From Pagrus major (taxonomy: Eukaryota > Chordata > Actinopteri > Spariformes > Sparidae), in assembly GCF_040436345.1 (NCBI RefSeq), contig NC_133238.1, positions 12,354,126-12,418,125 of the forward strand: a stretch of DNA of 64,000 nucleotides, read 5' to 3'. A program made the position numbers and the translations under genes. The first letter of the stretch is position 1. Each line of letters opens with the position of its first letter. The notes under the pieces are model-generated. The model made no database searches, was not told the DNA's origin, and saw nothing but the letters and a program-made list of their open reading frames with translations. Of the stretch, positions 32,684-44,026 are shown piece after piece.

Positions 32684-35600
32684 TTAGATCTTGGTTTGTA
32701 CCACCTCCTCGTCAGAGCTGGATCCTTTAGAGCTCCTTCTGTCCTCTTTGTGGTTCTCAACAGACACCTTCCTGGCCATCTCCAAACTCTTCTTTCTGTC
32801 TTTCTCATCAGGCTCCATCTCTTCAGGCTTCCTCACGGCAAACTGGGCTTCTATCTTGGCCGGGTCGATGTAGGTGTAGAAATAGGCCATGACGGCGAAG
32901 ATGATGCACACCAGCACCAGCAGAGAGGCGAAGAGGATGTACTCGGCCCACTAGTGGATTAACAAAAACAAAAAAAAACACACACAGTTTTAATCTTTTA
33001 ATTTTTGAATGTTTGAAACTAAAATTCTTACGTATCGCACCTTTAAATTTAAGTTTAGCTCTCAAAAATACACAGAGGAAACCAAATTCATCAAGTTTCA
33101 CACATTAACCATGGGCATTTTATCACACAAAATGAACTTTGAGGACAATATGTGTCAAGTAACGGTTAAATAATATCCACCCACCTGATCTTCGAGCGTT
33201 GCAGCCTCAGCGATAATGAGCACAATGATGTTACCTACAGCGACAGTTAGCAGCCAACCAGCCTGCAGCACAGACTTCATGTTGCTGGGTGCCTTGAGGG
33301 CAAAAGTAGATTCATACAGAACTTTAATTATTTGTGTTTTTCACTTGTTTCCAAAATGCTTTTGTGAGGAAAGCACCCTCTACCTGTGAGTAGGAGAACT
33401 CCAGGCCGGTGACAGAGAAGACCACCTCTCCTGCAGTCATGAGGAAATACTGAGGGATCTGCCAGGCCATGTGGAAGGTGTTAGGGCTCATGTCCATAAC
33501 TGGTTGGATGTAACTCTGGCACTGCAGGACAGAGACGGGAACCCAGATGTGTTACCTCAATCAAAAACAGCTACATTCGAGCTATATTGTGACTTAAAAT
33601 GTATTTATGAGTTACATCTTGTCCAAAAGTGAAATTCGGCCTGATGATCATGGTGTAAGAGCTGCCGAAGCCAAATTTCTGTTGGAAGAAACACTCTTGT
33701 CCTTCGCTGTCCTTGATCGAGAAATTTGCACTGATGTAACAAGAAAAACACCGGTCAGTACAAGGACATTTCTCAAACACTATTGCATGTGACATATTAA
33801 CAAATAGCAGTCTTACTTTCCCTGTGGAACCGCACCATAAGCTGACATGTTGTTGGTGTTGGTGTCCCCAAACAGCACCTCACCCAACGTTATGTTCAAA
33901 GTAGAGTTAAAACCATTCAGGAATCTGGGGAAGGAGAATTCAGCGCACAACAGTCAGTCTAAAAGTGAGTTTACGCAACATTTGGAACAAGATTAAACAC
34001 GTTCTTTTGCTGCTACAGTGTTATCTTACCAAAGTCTGATCTGAGTTCACTAAAGAACTTGAGTAAAAATAAAAATAGCTTGTTGTTCATTTGCCTATGA
34101 TGACAGGCTTACTAAATCACACATATACCATAATAATGGCCGCCACCTGGGGGCAGCATATCACCAGAGTAACTGTTATCTGCTGCTAAATGTAGCTGCC
34201 ATTAGCGAGTTAGCTGAGTTAGCCGTACAGCGAGCACTCTGGACTGGAAGCGCGGAGAGGTTTTATGAGACGGGACTAGCTCGGGCTAGCTGGTTAGCAT
34301 GCTAACTTCGGTAGATATCTGTTCAACAATACATAGATGTCTTTGACGTAAAATCCAAACTGTTATTTCTTCACATTCTGGTGATGTTAAGTAAAAATGT
34401 GTACATGTTGCACCTTTAAGAACATCACAGTGGCCTAAATGTAATGGTTCTTTTAAAGACAAAAAAAAAAAAAACAAGTAATCAAACAGCCTCATAACAA
34501 TTTGAAACTTGCCTGATAGCGTTAGCGCCTTGCTCCGGCTTTGCTTTGATGTCCTCGAACTGAAGACAAAAAGATACATTAGAACCTCCACATCTTTATA
34601 TGTTAAAGAAACTTACAGTTTAAACATAATTTAAGTCCATTTAAAACAACATGTTGTCACTATCTGGCTCTCGTACTCACCTTTATGTACCTGGGTAGGT
34701 CCCCATCCTGAATGATAACCAGGGTAGTCCGATTGCCATCTGCTAAACTGGCACTGTAATTGGCGTCAGGCCCCAGCTGCAGTTGGAAGGTGTCAGTAAA
34801 GGTCAGGTAGTCCTCGCTGCCCTGTAGCAGAAACATAAATCAATATTAACCCGTCCTCAACCCTTTAGTGTACGGTGACTGAGAACAGACAGTTTTAGTA
34901 ACTTTGTCAACTTTGTGTCTTATATTGACTGAAGTACCATGTAAGGGTCCAGGGGAAAGGTGTTGTTTCCAGCTTTAATGTCCAGCTTTCTGTCAACCAT
35001 GTTGATGAACTTCACTTGGACTTCATTGCTTGATGGGAACGTAGGCAGTGTTTTCTAAAAGAGAAATGGCATCGTGTCCATGTGTGTGTGTAAATTGCGC
35101 CTCATAAGATTTTGTGTACATCGAAGTTACTCGGCGTACGTTTTAATGTGTCACACTTACATCAATTTGTATCTGGACCAGGGCAGCAGCGATGAACGCG
35201 AGAGCAGCGAAGAGCATGCCCACAGTCATCCTCTTCAACGGACTGCAGAAGACACGTGTTCATACACATTTGAGTTTATCTTCATATCTCTACGCCCTAC
35301 TCAGACACATGGAACAATAGTTTCAGGCAGCCAAAATGGACAGCAATAAAAATAGACTCACCTGAAGTTTATTTTGCACTTGGCAATCAGTGGGTAGATC
35401 ACACTGTCCATGATTGGCACCAAAATGAGGATCAAGATAGGGTTGACAGTCTGGTGGGGAAGAAGGCGAGTTGCTCTTTAAAGCCATGTCAACAGCATCG
35501 AGGAACACCACAACAAAGTGAGGAAAATAATCAGCTCAAATGTCTCACCTGCATCTGATCGGGCTGGATCGTGAGAACTCCCTGTTGAAGAAGAAAAGGA

Positions 35601-38600
35601 GAGAGACAAACAGAGTCTCATTTATAAAACAGTCTTTTCTGATGTTTTAGTAAAAAATGCTAAAAGTAAATCACTTACAAAGTCGCCGTTTAGGGTTGTA
35701 GCCTGGAGGGTCCATCTTGAGCCCTGTGGAGGAGACGCATCTATTCTTTAGTCTGACTTTTGAATCTGCCACTATCTTTTTCTTCTAACTGTCAAGTGTC
35801 CAGGAGAGAGAATTGGTTGTTACCTGCTGGTCAAAGAGAGCCCAGAACATGGGCAGAGGGATGTAGAGGAACAGCACCTTCAGCACCATCTTCACCTGCG
35901 CAATCAGGAGTTTCTGGAGCCAAACACAGACAGTGATTATGATTTTTACATCACTGATTGTGCTGTTTGTATTTGCACGGGCATTTGTACTGCACTTACA
36001 TCATATCCCTCCTCAGCCCAGTCCATCCAGTGGTCTCTCTTTGGATATTGAGGACTACGGTGTCTAAAGCGGTTATTGAGGGCAAACTACAGATAGCAGA
36101 AAGAAAACATTTCCATGTGAATTTTCCCTCTAACTGGAATGTACTTTGTGACTGAAACGGTAACTGAAAGTTAACAAAGGTAACTAATGAATGTTGTAAT
36201 AAATTATACATGTTCCACTTACCCCGATGCAACGGCAGACCTTCACGATGATGTTGCCTTGAGGGGCAGTCTTATTGTACATACCACTTCCAATGATGAA
36301 CACAACTGCAGAAATGATCAGAAATTAAAGGACATCATTGTTAGAACTTATTTTAAATACTGGTCCAGCTTGTGCATGCACTTCACATGGGGTGTGAGCT
36401 AACGCTTTTAGCCTAGCAGCTACAATGAAGATTTCAGCTTTAAAAATGGTGTAAATAACATCTTTCCTAATCAATTCTGGATCTCAGAAGACTTAGGAGA
36501 CTTGGATTACGCTGGACAAGCTGTACGGAGCCATTTTATGTTTCTTTTCAGTTGTTTTTTCAACATTTTAAAACAAGTCCCTATCTGCTTCAGTTGTGTA
36601 GGAGAACGCTGCTTTGCTGTGAAGCTCCAGAAATGTTTTATGGACTACGAAACTTCACCCGACTTTCCATCGGCACGGGGGTGAGGAGATAACGACTGAA
36701 GTTTTAATTTTTGGGTAAAGTTATCCTTTAAGTTGGGGAGACTCACAAGAGACAATTCAAAGTTAGACAGACTGACTTTTATTCTCTAGTATGGGCCAAG
36801 ATCGGAACAACACTGGAGCCTACAATTCCCATAACATCACATTACTATCCGCTTACATACGGCCAATAAAAAAGTGATTAATTCATGTAAATTGCTACAA
36901 ATTGTTCTACAGAGCCCTTTAATAAAATACTTCTTACTATGATGTAGCACTGATCTGCTCACAGAAACAAAAATAAAGAAAAGAAGGAGTTCTTACTCAG
37001 AGCTACCACCATGAGAAGAGCGGGGACACCAAAGGCCAGAGGGTAGCACTGCATCTTTTTGTGAACACCACACTCCTGAGCTGGAAACCACAGCACACAC
37101 ACACACACACATTTATTAAACTTCCATATGTGATATCTTTCACATAGTTTAAGCTTTGTGATCAACTTCTGCATACCTCTCAGGATGGGGGTGATGATAG
37201 TGGACAGCAGACTGCCAGCATTGATGGACAGGTAGAAGATGGAGAAGAAGGTGCTTCTCTGCTTCTCCTGTTGGACACAGAAAGTAAAAAATAAATCAAG
37301 ATTGTGACGTTATAGCATCGATTAACATTGGATGCATTTTCCCCAAACTCTTACACAACATCTCATTTCACTTGAGTCATTAATATTATGAGTAATCTTT
37401 GTCCCGGGCCTTGAACGGACAGATGGACCTGTGATCATTAGTTAATCAACAACAGGCTGGAATGAAGCAGAGATACAAGAAGTGCTGACGGCAGGAATAA
37501 CTGAGTGAATCATCTTTTTAATTGCTGTGTGCACGTGTGTGTGTGCGTGTCCTGCATGTGGTGTGTGCATGCATTCATGGGAGGTCAGCGTCCATGTGTA
37601 TGTTTACATGTAGCTGCATCATGAGTGTGTGTACCTGTAATTTGCAAAGTGGGTATAAGGGTTGGACAAGAGTGTGAATACAGTGTGTGTGCTTGAGCGA
37701 CATCTAACCTGATGGTCTTCAAACTGGTCTCCACCAAAGGCAGCCACGCAGGGCTTGATGCCTCCTGTTCCCAGGGCGATGAGCAGCAGCCCCACCATGG
37801 ACAGAGCTCTGTGGGCACGACACAACACAGACACTCTGTCAGTATATCTGTTTGTCAACCTGTTGCGTTTCTGTCACAAAAACCTGAGTGTGTGTTCAAC
37901 TCACACGTGGAGGGTCATGTCATCGGGGATGCCATCCCTGTCGCGATCTGTTATGTCATGGATGGCACTTATTGCCATGATGATCTGTCCCAGCGTGTAA
38001 ACGATGGACAGGTAAACAATGGTCCTGTGCAGAGGGAGGAGGAGGAAGGAGCGAGGTGTTAAACAGGTGTGCATGAGGTTCAGATAGAGATAAGATAGAC
38101 ACGGGTCAAAAATCCAAGGATGAAAGTTAACAGCTGATTCTGTGATATACTTTGACCCTAACCTAACCCTGCAGACAAGCATACATCTACTATTAAAAAG
38201 TTTTTTTTGCAGGATTTGAAACTCACTTGAACTTGCCGAGCCATGAATCGGCCACGATGGCTCCCAGGATGGGTGTCAGGTAGCACAGAGCCACAAAGGT
38301 GTGGTAGATAGTGGTGGAGAAGTCATCGTCCCACTGCAGGAAGTACTTGAAGTACAGCACCAGCACGGCTGCAGACGGGAGGGAAGACGGAGAGAATGGG
38401 AGAAAGTGAAAAAGAGGTGGAGAGATGGGAAGTATTAAGATATTTAGCTTACAGAAAGTAAAGAAGGTCACGACCCCTCAGATGTGTCTTGTGACCCTTT
38501 AGAGGGGTCTGAACCAAAGGTTGGGAACCACTGAACTTACTACCTGACTGTATATAAAGTATTTAAAATACTCACAGGGATCATTTTTCTGCAAAGCGGG

Positions 38601-39345
38601 TACTTTTACTTATATTGTACTGATAATACTTTTTATTTTTATTTGTACTTAAGTACAGCATGACTTTGACTCATATTGGAGTATTTTTACATTGTTGTAT
38701 TGGTACTTTTCCACACACTGATCATATATTTTGTGTGTAAACTCTTAAATAAATGTAGTAAAGAAGCACAAAGTCGCATAAAATGGAAATACTCGAGTAT
38801 AAGCACCTCCAAATTGTACGCAAGTACATAAAACAACTTCTTTAAATATGAATAAAGCAAATTAAACTGTATTAACTGCATCAGACTGAGAGCAAACCAA
38901 CTCACCTCGCATGCCATAGTAGGAGAAACGCTCGCAGAACTCATTGACCACGATGAAGAAGATGCTGATTGGGTAGCCGAGGATGGTCTTCTGTTAAAGG
39001 AAAGGAACAGATATTAAATTACATTAATTAAATCACTCCACTTCAGTGCCTGGAACTGGATTTCTAATGCCATGATTATGATTATATTTTTGATTATATA
39101 CAGGAAGTCCTGTTGGTTATCAGAAAATTAAACATTAAATATCTGCATCTTTATAATTTCTACAGACGGTTCAATAACAGAAGGACTTACACTTTTCCCC
39201 TTGTGCTTCTTCTCGCCTTTGTCTGCAGAAGTGAGCATCATAAGTCAGACATTATGTTAACTTAAAAAATATGAAAAAGCTAAATATGCAGATAAACATG
39301 CAGGAAAATAAATCCCAAAATGTGAGGCTGGGACTCACCTGCCAT
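32684..39345 (-). CDS. slc15a1: slc15a1 (PEPT1), proton-coupled oligopeptide transporter
   Basis: Complete 736-residue protein, 23 coding exons: 39339-39345, 39191-39222, 38906-38990, 38227-38368, 37905-38024, 37709-37808, 37177-37267, 36997-37080, 36223-36305, 36000-36086, 35824-35913, 35679-35723, 35549-35581, 35362-35450, 35161-35242, 34938-35054, 34681-34821, 34513-34559, 33817-33924, 33616-33730, 33384-33521, 33185-33292, 32684-32950. It imports di- and tripeptides with H+ across the intestinal brush border. Visible hallmarks are ExxER in TM1 (E30, E33, R34), H64 equivalent to human H57, the PTR2 signature [28 protein letters not shown], and [16 protein letters not shown] before the last helices. 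The large extracellular loop between TM9 and TM10 (exons 16-21) has several N-x-S/T sites. The C-terminus is longer than human PEPT1 (708 aa), charged, and ends QTKI, a possible class I PDZ ligand. The intron after exon 18 uses a GC donor. SLC15A2 is less likely from the loop sequence and from synteny. Confidence 0.95.
34129..34419 (+). repeat. MITE-like inverted-repeat element, copy F
   Basis: In the slc15a1 intron between coding exons 18 and 19. The right end catgttgcacctttaag and the interior agctagctggttagcatgct match copy A. The left terminal repeat is eroded (cataccataataatggcc). Confidence 0.6.
36430..36731 (-). repeat. dispersed teleost repeat in slc15a1 intron
   Basis: This is the inverse copy of the 19449-19636 family: tggactacgaaacttcaccc, cgactttccatcggcacggg and a tail gggtaaagttatccttta. 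It lies in the intron between coding exons 8 and 9. Confidence 0.6.
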
Positions 39346-39389
39346 GGCTGCTTTGTTTGTCGACTTCGGGTCCCTTCTCCGACAGAATC
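39346..39389 (-). other. slc15a1: slc15a1 5'UTR part of the ATG exon
   Basis: On the minus strand a T-rich tract (tttttttttgctgaag) followed by gattctgtcgg gives a plausible acceptor at 39389, so the ATG exon probably carries 44 bases of 5'UTR. A donor-like GGC|gtgagtcc at 40292-40287 could end an upstream non-coding exon. Confidence 0.4.
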
Positions 39390-40441
39390 CTTCAGCAAAA
39401 AAAAAGACGCAAAGAGACTAGTGACCCCTGTCTAGATCCACGGCATGAAGACCGAGCCGAGGCCCGGCCACCTTCTTATGTAACTTCCCCATCGACACCC
39501 CCTGCAACTCCCACTGATGCTGCAAACATCATGTCCAGCACCTCCCAACGTGCAAGTCACCATTGTTCCCTCCTCCCAGCACATTCTCCTCATCGTAAGT
39601 GTGTGTGTGTCAGTAATTACTTTATGACTCAGGTGCAATGAGAGGGTCTTGCCTTGCAGATAAAGAGGACTGATAAAGGTAATAATATTCTTATTGCTTT
39701 CCAAAATGTCCTGACAATTCAATTATTAGCATTACTGCCTGGATGCATTGTGTACACGTATGGCAAAATAATTTTAAAAAATACATGTGTACGCGTACTT
39801 CACAGTACACACCTTTAAGACCTTTAAACCCGCTTTAATTTTTTGAGTACAAACTTATAGACTGGTTTGTTTATTAGTAGATAAAGTGTTTGGCTTGACA
39901 CGTGTACATGTGGTTATATGTGTGTTTAACTAATGATGACCTCCGAGGAAAATGGCCGCCGTGTGAATATGGTGTATTATGTCATTTCAGGCTAAAAAAT
40001 GTTTTTATTAAGCATTAGTCCATAGGTTTTTTTTACCCAGGTGGTTAGAAGAGTCTGTGAGAAATCTTTAAATACATCCAGAAAAGCAACAACTTTTTGT
40101 TAAACCACCATCTGAGTTTTAAAAAAAATAGCTGGGTGTTTATTTTGAGCTCTGGACAGTACTGGTACTTGATAGCAGCAGTGACTAAAGCACAAACACA
40201 TAAAAAGATCAAGATTACAGCAGTGACTTCTTGCGTACTTCATCAAATAATGACACACAAACACACAACATGAAACACCAGCAGGACTCACGCCAGACGC
40301 ATGATGTTTAGCAGCCCGAATCTCTGAAACAATGACTCAGTCGGGGTGTTTGTCGGGGTGTTGGGGTGAGGTAGGGGGGCTCTGTCGGTGATCGGAGGTG
40401 GGATTAGCTGGTCATTTAAATGACACAGAGCTCAGTGGGGG

Positions 40442-40458
40442 TTTTATATGAGTCAGCA
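40442..40458 (-). promoter_or_regulatory. slc15a1: candidate slc15a1 core promoter: TATA box plus Maf/AP-1-type site
   Basis: On the minus strand TGCTGACTCA (40458-40449) is immediately followed by TATAAAA (40448-40442). This lies 1.1 kb upstream of the ATG, and about 150 bases downstream is a donor-like GGC|gtgagt at 40292. TGCTGACTCA fits the MARE/NF-E2/Nrf2-type consensus. Expression of PEPT1 genes in response to Nrf2 has been reported in mammals. The actual start site is unverified. Confidence 0.4.
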
Positions 40459-41183
40459 TCCTGATTTCACTCCCGTCTCTCTTCAATGTATGCACTGCTC
40501 TGTTCACCAACATGCTTACTATTAATCACACATGCACAATAGAGTTATTTTTAACAGATAATGTAATGACCCAAGTAGATTACAGTATCTAAATATGACA
40601 CATTATCAGTTGTCAACTACAGTCACATGTTACACCCAGAGTTTACTCTTAAAACTGCATATTGTAAAGCTTTGCTACTGATGTGTGGTGCACTGTCAAT
40701 AATCAAATATAGCAAAGTATATGGATGAATATTGCTTTGCACTAGCAGGCTAAAGCTAGGCAGCCCTAGCTTATTTAAAAAGCTGCTGCTCTGATTGTTT
40801 GGCTCCTAGTTTTGTCTGTCGAGCCTGCAAAATGTGAGGAAGGCGGGAAATGTTGGTTTGGAAAAAATAGGGAATAAATAAATAAAAATAATATGAGTTT
40901 GTTTAAGAGTAGCCAGTTAATGGTCAATGTTAGCTTACTCCAGCTAACAGTGAGTCATGAAGTCAGGGAAGAGAATTAGTGATATCTGTGAGAGCAAACT
41001 CTCAATGTTAAGGATGCTAACATTAGCTAACATTTAGCAACCATAACCTACTAGAGCAGAAATAACTGTGTGTATTGAAATGTGGTGTGTTGAATGCTTC
41101 AGAATTTATTTTCATTTGGAGGAATGTGTTATTTTTCTCTTTAAAGTTATTTTTTATGAATATTAAAGGAAAAACATTAAATT

Positions 41184-41525
41184 TAAAGGTGCAATATGTA
41201 TGAATTGGCCACCTCTCGAATTAACACTCATAACAAATAGTGGGCCGCATAGTACAAGAGTAACCACTAACTGCTGCTAACTGTAGCTGCTGTTAGCTAG
41301 TGAGCTCAGTTAGCTGTGCTGCTAGTAGTCCAGACTGGGAGCTCAGAGTGGTATTATGAGAAATGACAGGCCAGGGCTAGCTGGTTAGCATGCTAACTTC
41401 AGTAGTTATCTCTGCAACACAATACATAGATGACAAAACGACAAAACTCTTATTTCTTCACATTCTGTCTTTAATTTCAGTAAATTGAATATTCTAAACT
41501 AAAATTCTTACATATTTCACCTTTA
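41184..41525 (+). repeat. MITE-like inverted-repeat element, copy B
   Basis: The left end is aaaggtgcaatatgtatgaa, the right end ttcttacatatttcaccttt. The interior includes ctgctgctaactgtagctgc and gctagctggttagcatgcta. It is in the same orientation as copy A and of similar length. Confidence 0.75.
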
Positions 41526-42061
41526 ATGTCTCTTTTTAAACTCTATTTTAACTATTGAACTAACTATTAGTATTATTTATCAATGTATTCAGTTATATTC
41601 TTGACTTTTCTGATAACCTTTTGCTCCATGTTGTCAGTTTCGGGCGTCCACACTGATGAACGCAAACATCTGCTTGTCTCAAAGTAGTTCTCCTTCAATG
41701 CACCGCATAAAAACAGCATACAGTAGGTCTATAGTGATAGTTTGAGGCAGAAATCTATCAATTTAACGAGTCAATAACCAATTTTAACAGTCCGCTTTTC
41801 AACTTACCCATGGCAACATGCAGTCCAGCCGTACATCATGAGTCACCCTTCTGTTACAGACAAAAGTGTTTCCTCCTCTGAGGTAAAGCTTGACTGACAG
41901 TTGGACGTCTGTGGCTTCCTCTTCACAGATAAGAGACTGCTTTGAATTTTATCTGAAACAAGAGAGGGTGCTCAGTAAAACTAACACAACGAAATGCCTT
42001 CACACGTCTTCACATTGTTGACTTTCAAAGCAGACGCACAACATTTTAGTTAGGTGTGTTT

Positions 42062-42352
42062 AAAGGTGCAATATGTAAGAACCAAACAAGACAAACAAAT
42101 AGAGGGCAGCACATCACCGGAGTTACAACTACCTGCTGCTAACTGTAGCTGCCGTTAGCTAGTTAGCTCAATTAGCCATAGCTGTCCAGCCTGGGAACTT
42201 AGATATTAGGTATTACAAACTAGCTGGTTAGCATTTTGACTTCAGTGGATGTATCTGCAACACAATACATAGTCATCTTTAACATAACATCAGAACTGTT
42301 ACTTCTTAACATTCTGGTTTTAAACAAAAAATCTTACATATTGCATCTTTAA
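42062..42352 (+). repeat. MITE-like inverted-repeat element, copy C
   Basis: The left end is aaaggtgcaatatgtaagaa, the right end tcttacatattgcatcttta. Interior family motifs (gctgctaactgtagctgccg, actagctggttagcat) are conserved. An internal stretch is shorter than in copy A. Confidence 0.75.
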
Positions 42353-42601
42353 TGCTAGCAAATTTTAGCACACTAAACTAAGCTGGTGAACATTAGCAAC
42401 ATACCTGATAAACATCAAAATGCTGATGTTGTTATTGTGAGAAATTAATCATGCTAACATTAGCATTTAGCTCAAAGCACCACAGTTGGCTACCTAAGTA
42501 AATCCTCAAAAAGCGTTGGACGTTCAAAGACTTTACACTTTTAGAAAAAATTAAATAAAGTGCAAAAGAAACGCTAATAGCAGAAGACAACAGTGATACG
42601 T

Positions 42602-42839
42602 TAAAGGTGCAATATGTAAGATTTTAAAACATTTAAAAATTAACATCACCAGAATGTGGAGAAATAACAGTCTGATGTTATGTTAAAGACGACTATGTAT
42701 TGTTAGCATGCTAACCAGCTAGCCTTGGCCTGTCCTGTCTCGCTCCAAGCACCCAGTCTGACTGCTAACTGCATGTCTAACTGAGCTAACTAGCTAACGG
42801 CAGCTACAGTCGGCAATTCTTCTTACATATTGCACCTTT
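42602..42839 (-). repeat. MITE-like inverted-repeat element, copy D (inverted)
   Basis: Both ends carry the aaaggtgcaatatgtaag repeat in inverted orientation. The interior order is reversed relative to copies A-C: gttagcatgctaaccagcta comes first, then gctaacggcagctacag. It is shorter than the other copies. Confidence 0.75.
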
Positions 42840-43110
42840 GAACCACATGAGCGAACTAAAAGATGACTTCGTGATCAGATGACACTGAGTTACACTGTTG
42901 TGCTGCCAAGTCATGACTGGATCAGTTACAGAAGTGACTCTTAGGAAATCATTTTATCAAAAGCTGTTGACTGTGATGAAATGTGATCTGCAGATAAAGG
43001 GAAGTGTTATCTCAACACTCCCTGTCCACAATGTCCAGCTTCTCCTGCATGAATGATTACACCAGATCATACAAAAGCAAAGGCACAGAAGAGGGTATTA
43101 TGACAGATTT

Positions 43111-43116
43111 TTTATT
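43111..43116 (-). terminator. dock9: dock9 poly(A) signal AATAAA (TTTATT on plus)
   Basis: This minus-strand AATAAA lies about 910 bases past the dock9 stop codon, within ttttttattatttat on the plus strand. An alternative hexamer occurs at 43555-43560. The sequence from 43111 to 44026 is therefore inferred to be 3'UTR. Confidence 0.5.
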
Positions 43117-44026
43117 ATTTATATGTCTTAAACATATTTACATGGGCAGTCATTAAGTAAAAACGTTCTCCTTAATTTTGACCTCACAGATAATAAAAGG
43201 CAGCTACATGACAGACAGAGAAACAAAGAGGGTAGATTACAAACAGTCACACCCTTGTCTTGCATTGCACAGTCCTTTTTCTAATGTCTTTGGCAAGAGT
43301 GTCGGTAACAATAGAAAATATTGCACACCATTTTTTCTTTACAGAAAATAGGTTAAAACATTGTGGTTCACTTGGCTTTAGACAGTTTCTATACACGTCC
43401 ATTGGCCTAAAATAGAGCGAATAATTCTTAAAAGATAAACTCTGATGCCTCCGCTGTAACAGGGCCTTGATGGGAAAGAATAGAAAAGGGGGAAATGTAA
43501 AAAATACTGTGCACCAGCTGAAGAATGCATGTACGGCTGCAGCAGTGGCATTTGTTTATTTCCATTAAAAACTTCCTTGAACACTCTCGTACAAACACTG
43601 TACATGAATGGGAGCCCTAGATTTAAAAAAAGAGAGATAAGGTTTAGACTTGGGTCAAATTCAAATACCGATGTTCCTCATTTGTTACAACATCCCTCGG
43701 GTGGAGCTTAAGACACCACGATGATTAAGATAACATTGTGTTGTCAGTCACAGTATTGGATACACACTTGCTGTGTCAGATCACATGCTTAAACCCCTCT
43801 AACATGACATAAAATAAACTATACAAAAGGATAAATGACCCAAATCTGACATAAGTCAAAATAGTATTGACCGGAGTCTCCATAGGAAACATTTTCCAGC
43901 TCATGACATGTAAAGTAAACCAATGGATGATGGCTTCAGGTTGTGTTCAGGTACTTTATGGTTTCCTCTCGACTGGCAGGTAGTTGAATCCGTCATTGGT
44001 GGTGAAGACGTCGTGAAACATCCACA

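Larger units (their letters stand above)
40459..43110. other. intergenic region between slc15a1 and dock9
   Basis: No coding exon is recognised. The stretch is dominated by three copies of one inverted-repeat element (41184-41525, 42062-42352, 42602-42839). A minus-strand donor-like ATGG|gtaagttg near 41812 could mark an alternative upstream exon of slc15a1, but there is no supporting ORF. Confidence 0.6.

Noticed and set aside
37585-38062. ORFs on both strands around slc15a1 exons 5-6
   Set aside because: Shadow frames and intron read-through of genuine slc15a1 exons (the [20 protein letters not shown] exon is one of them).
39357-39641. Plus-strand 94-codon ORF just upstream of slc15a1
   Set aside because: Low-complexity S/P/T-rich translation antisense to the slc15a1 5'UTR and intron, without family resemblance or splice support.
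41812-41960. Possible alternative first exon of slc15a1 ending ATGG|gtaagttg (minus)
   Set aside because: The donor is good, but there is no promoter signal, conserved peptide or clear downstream acceptor to support it over the 40.4-kb promoter candidate.
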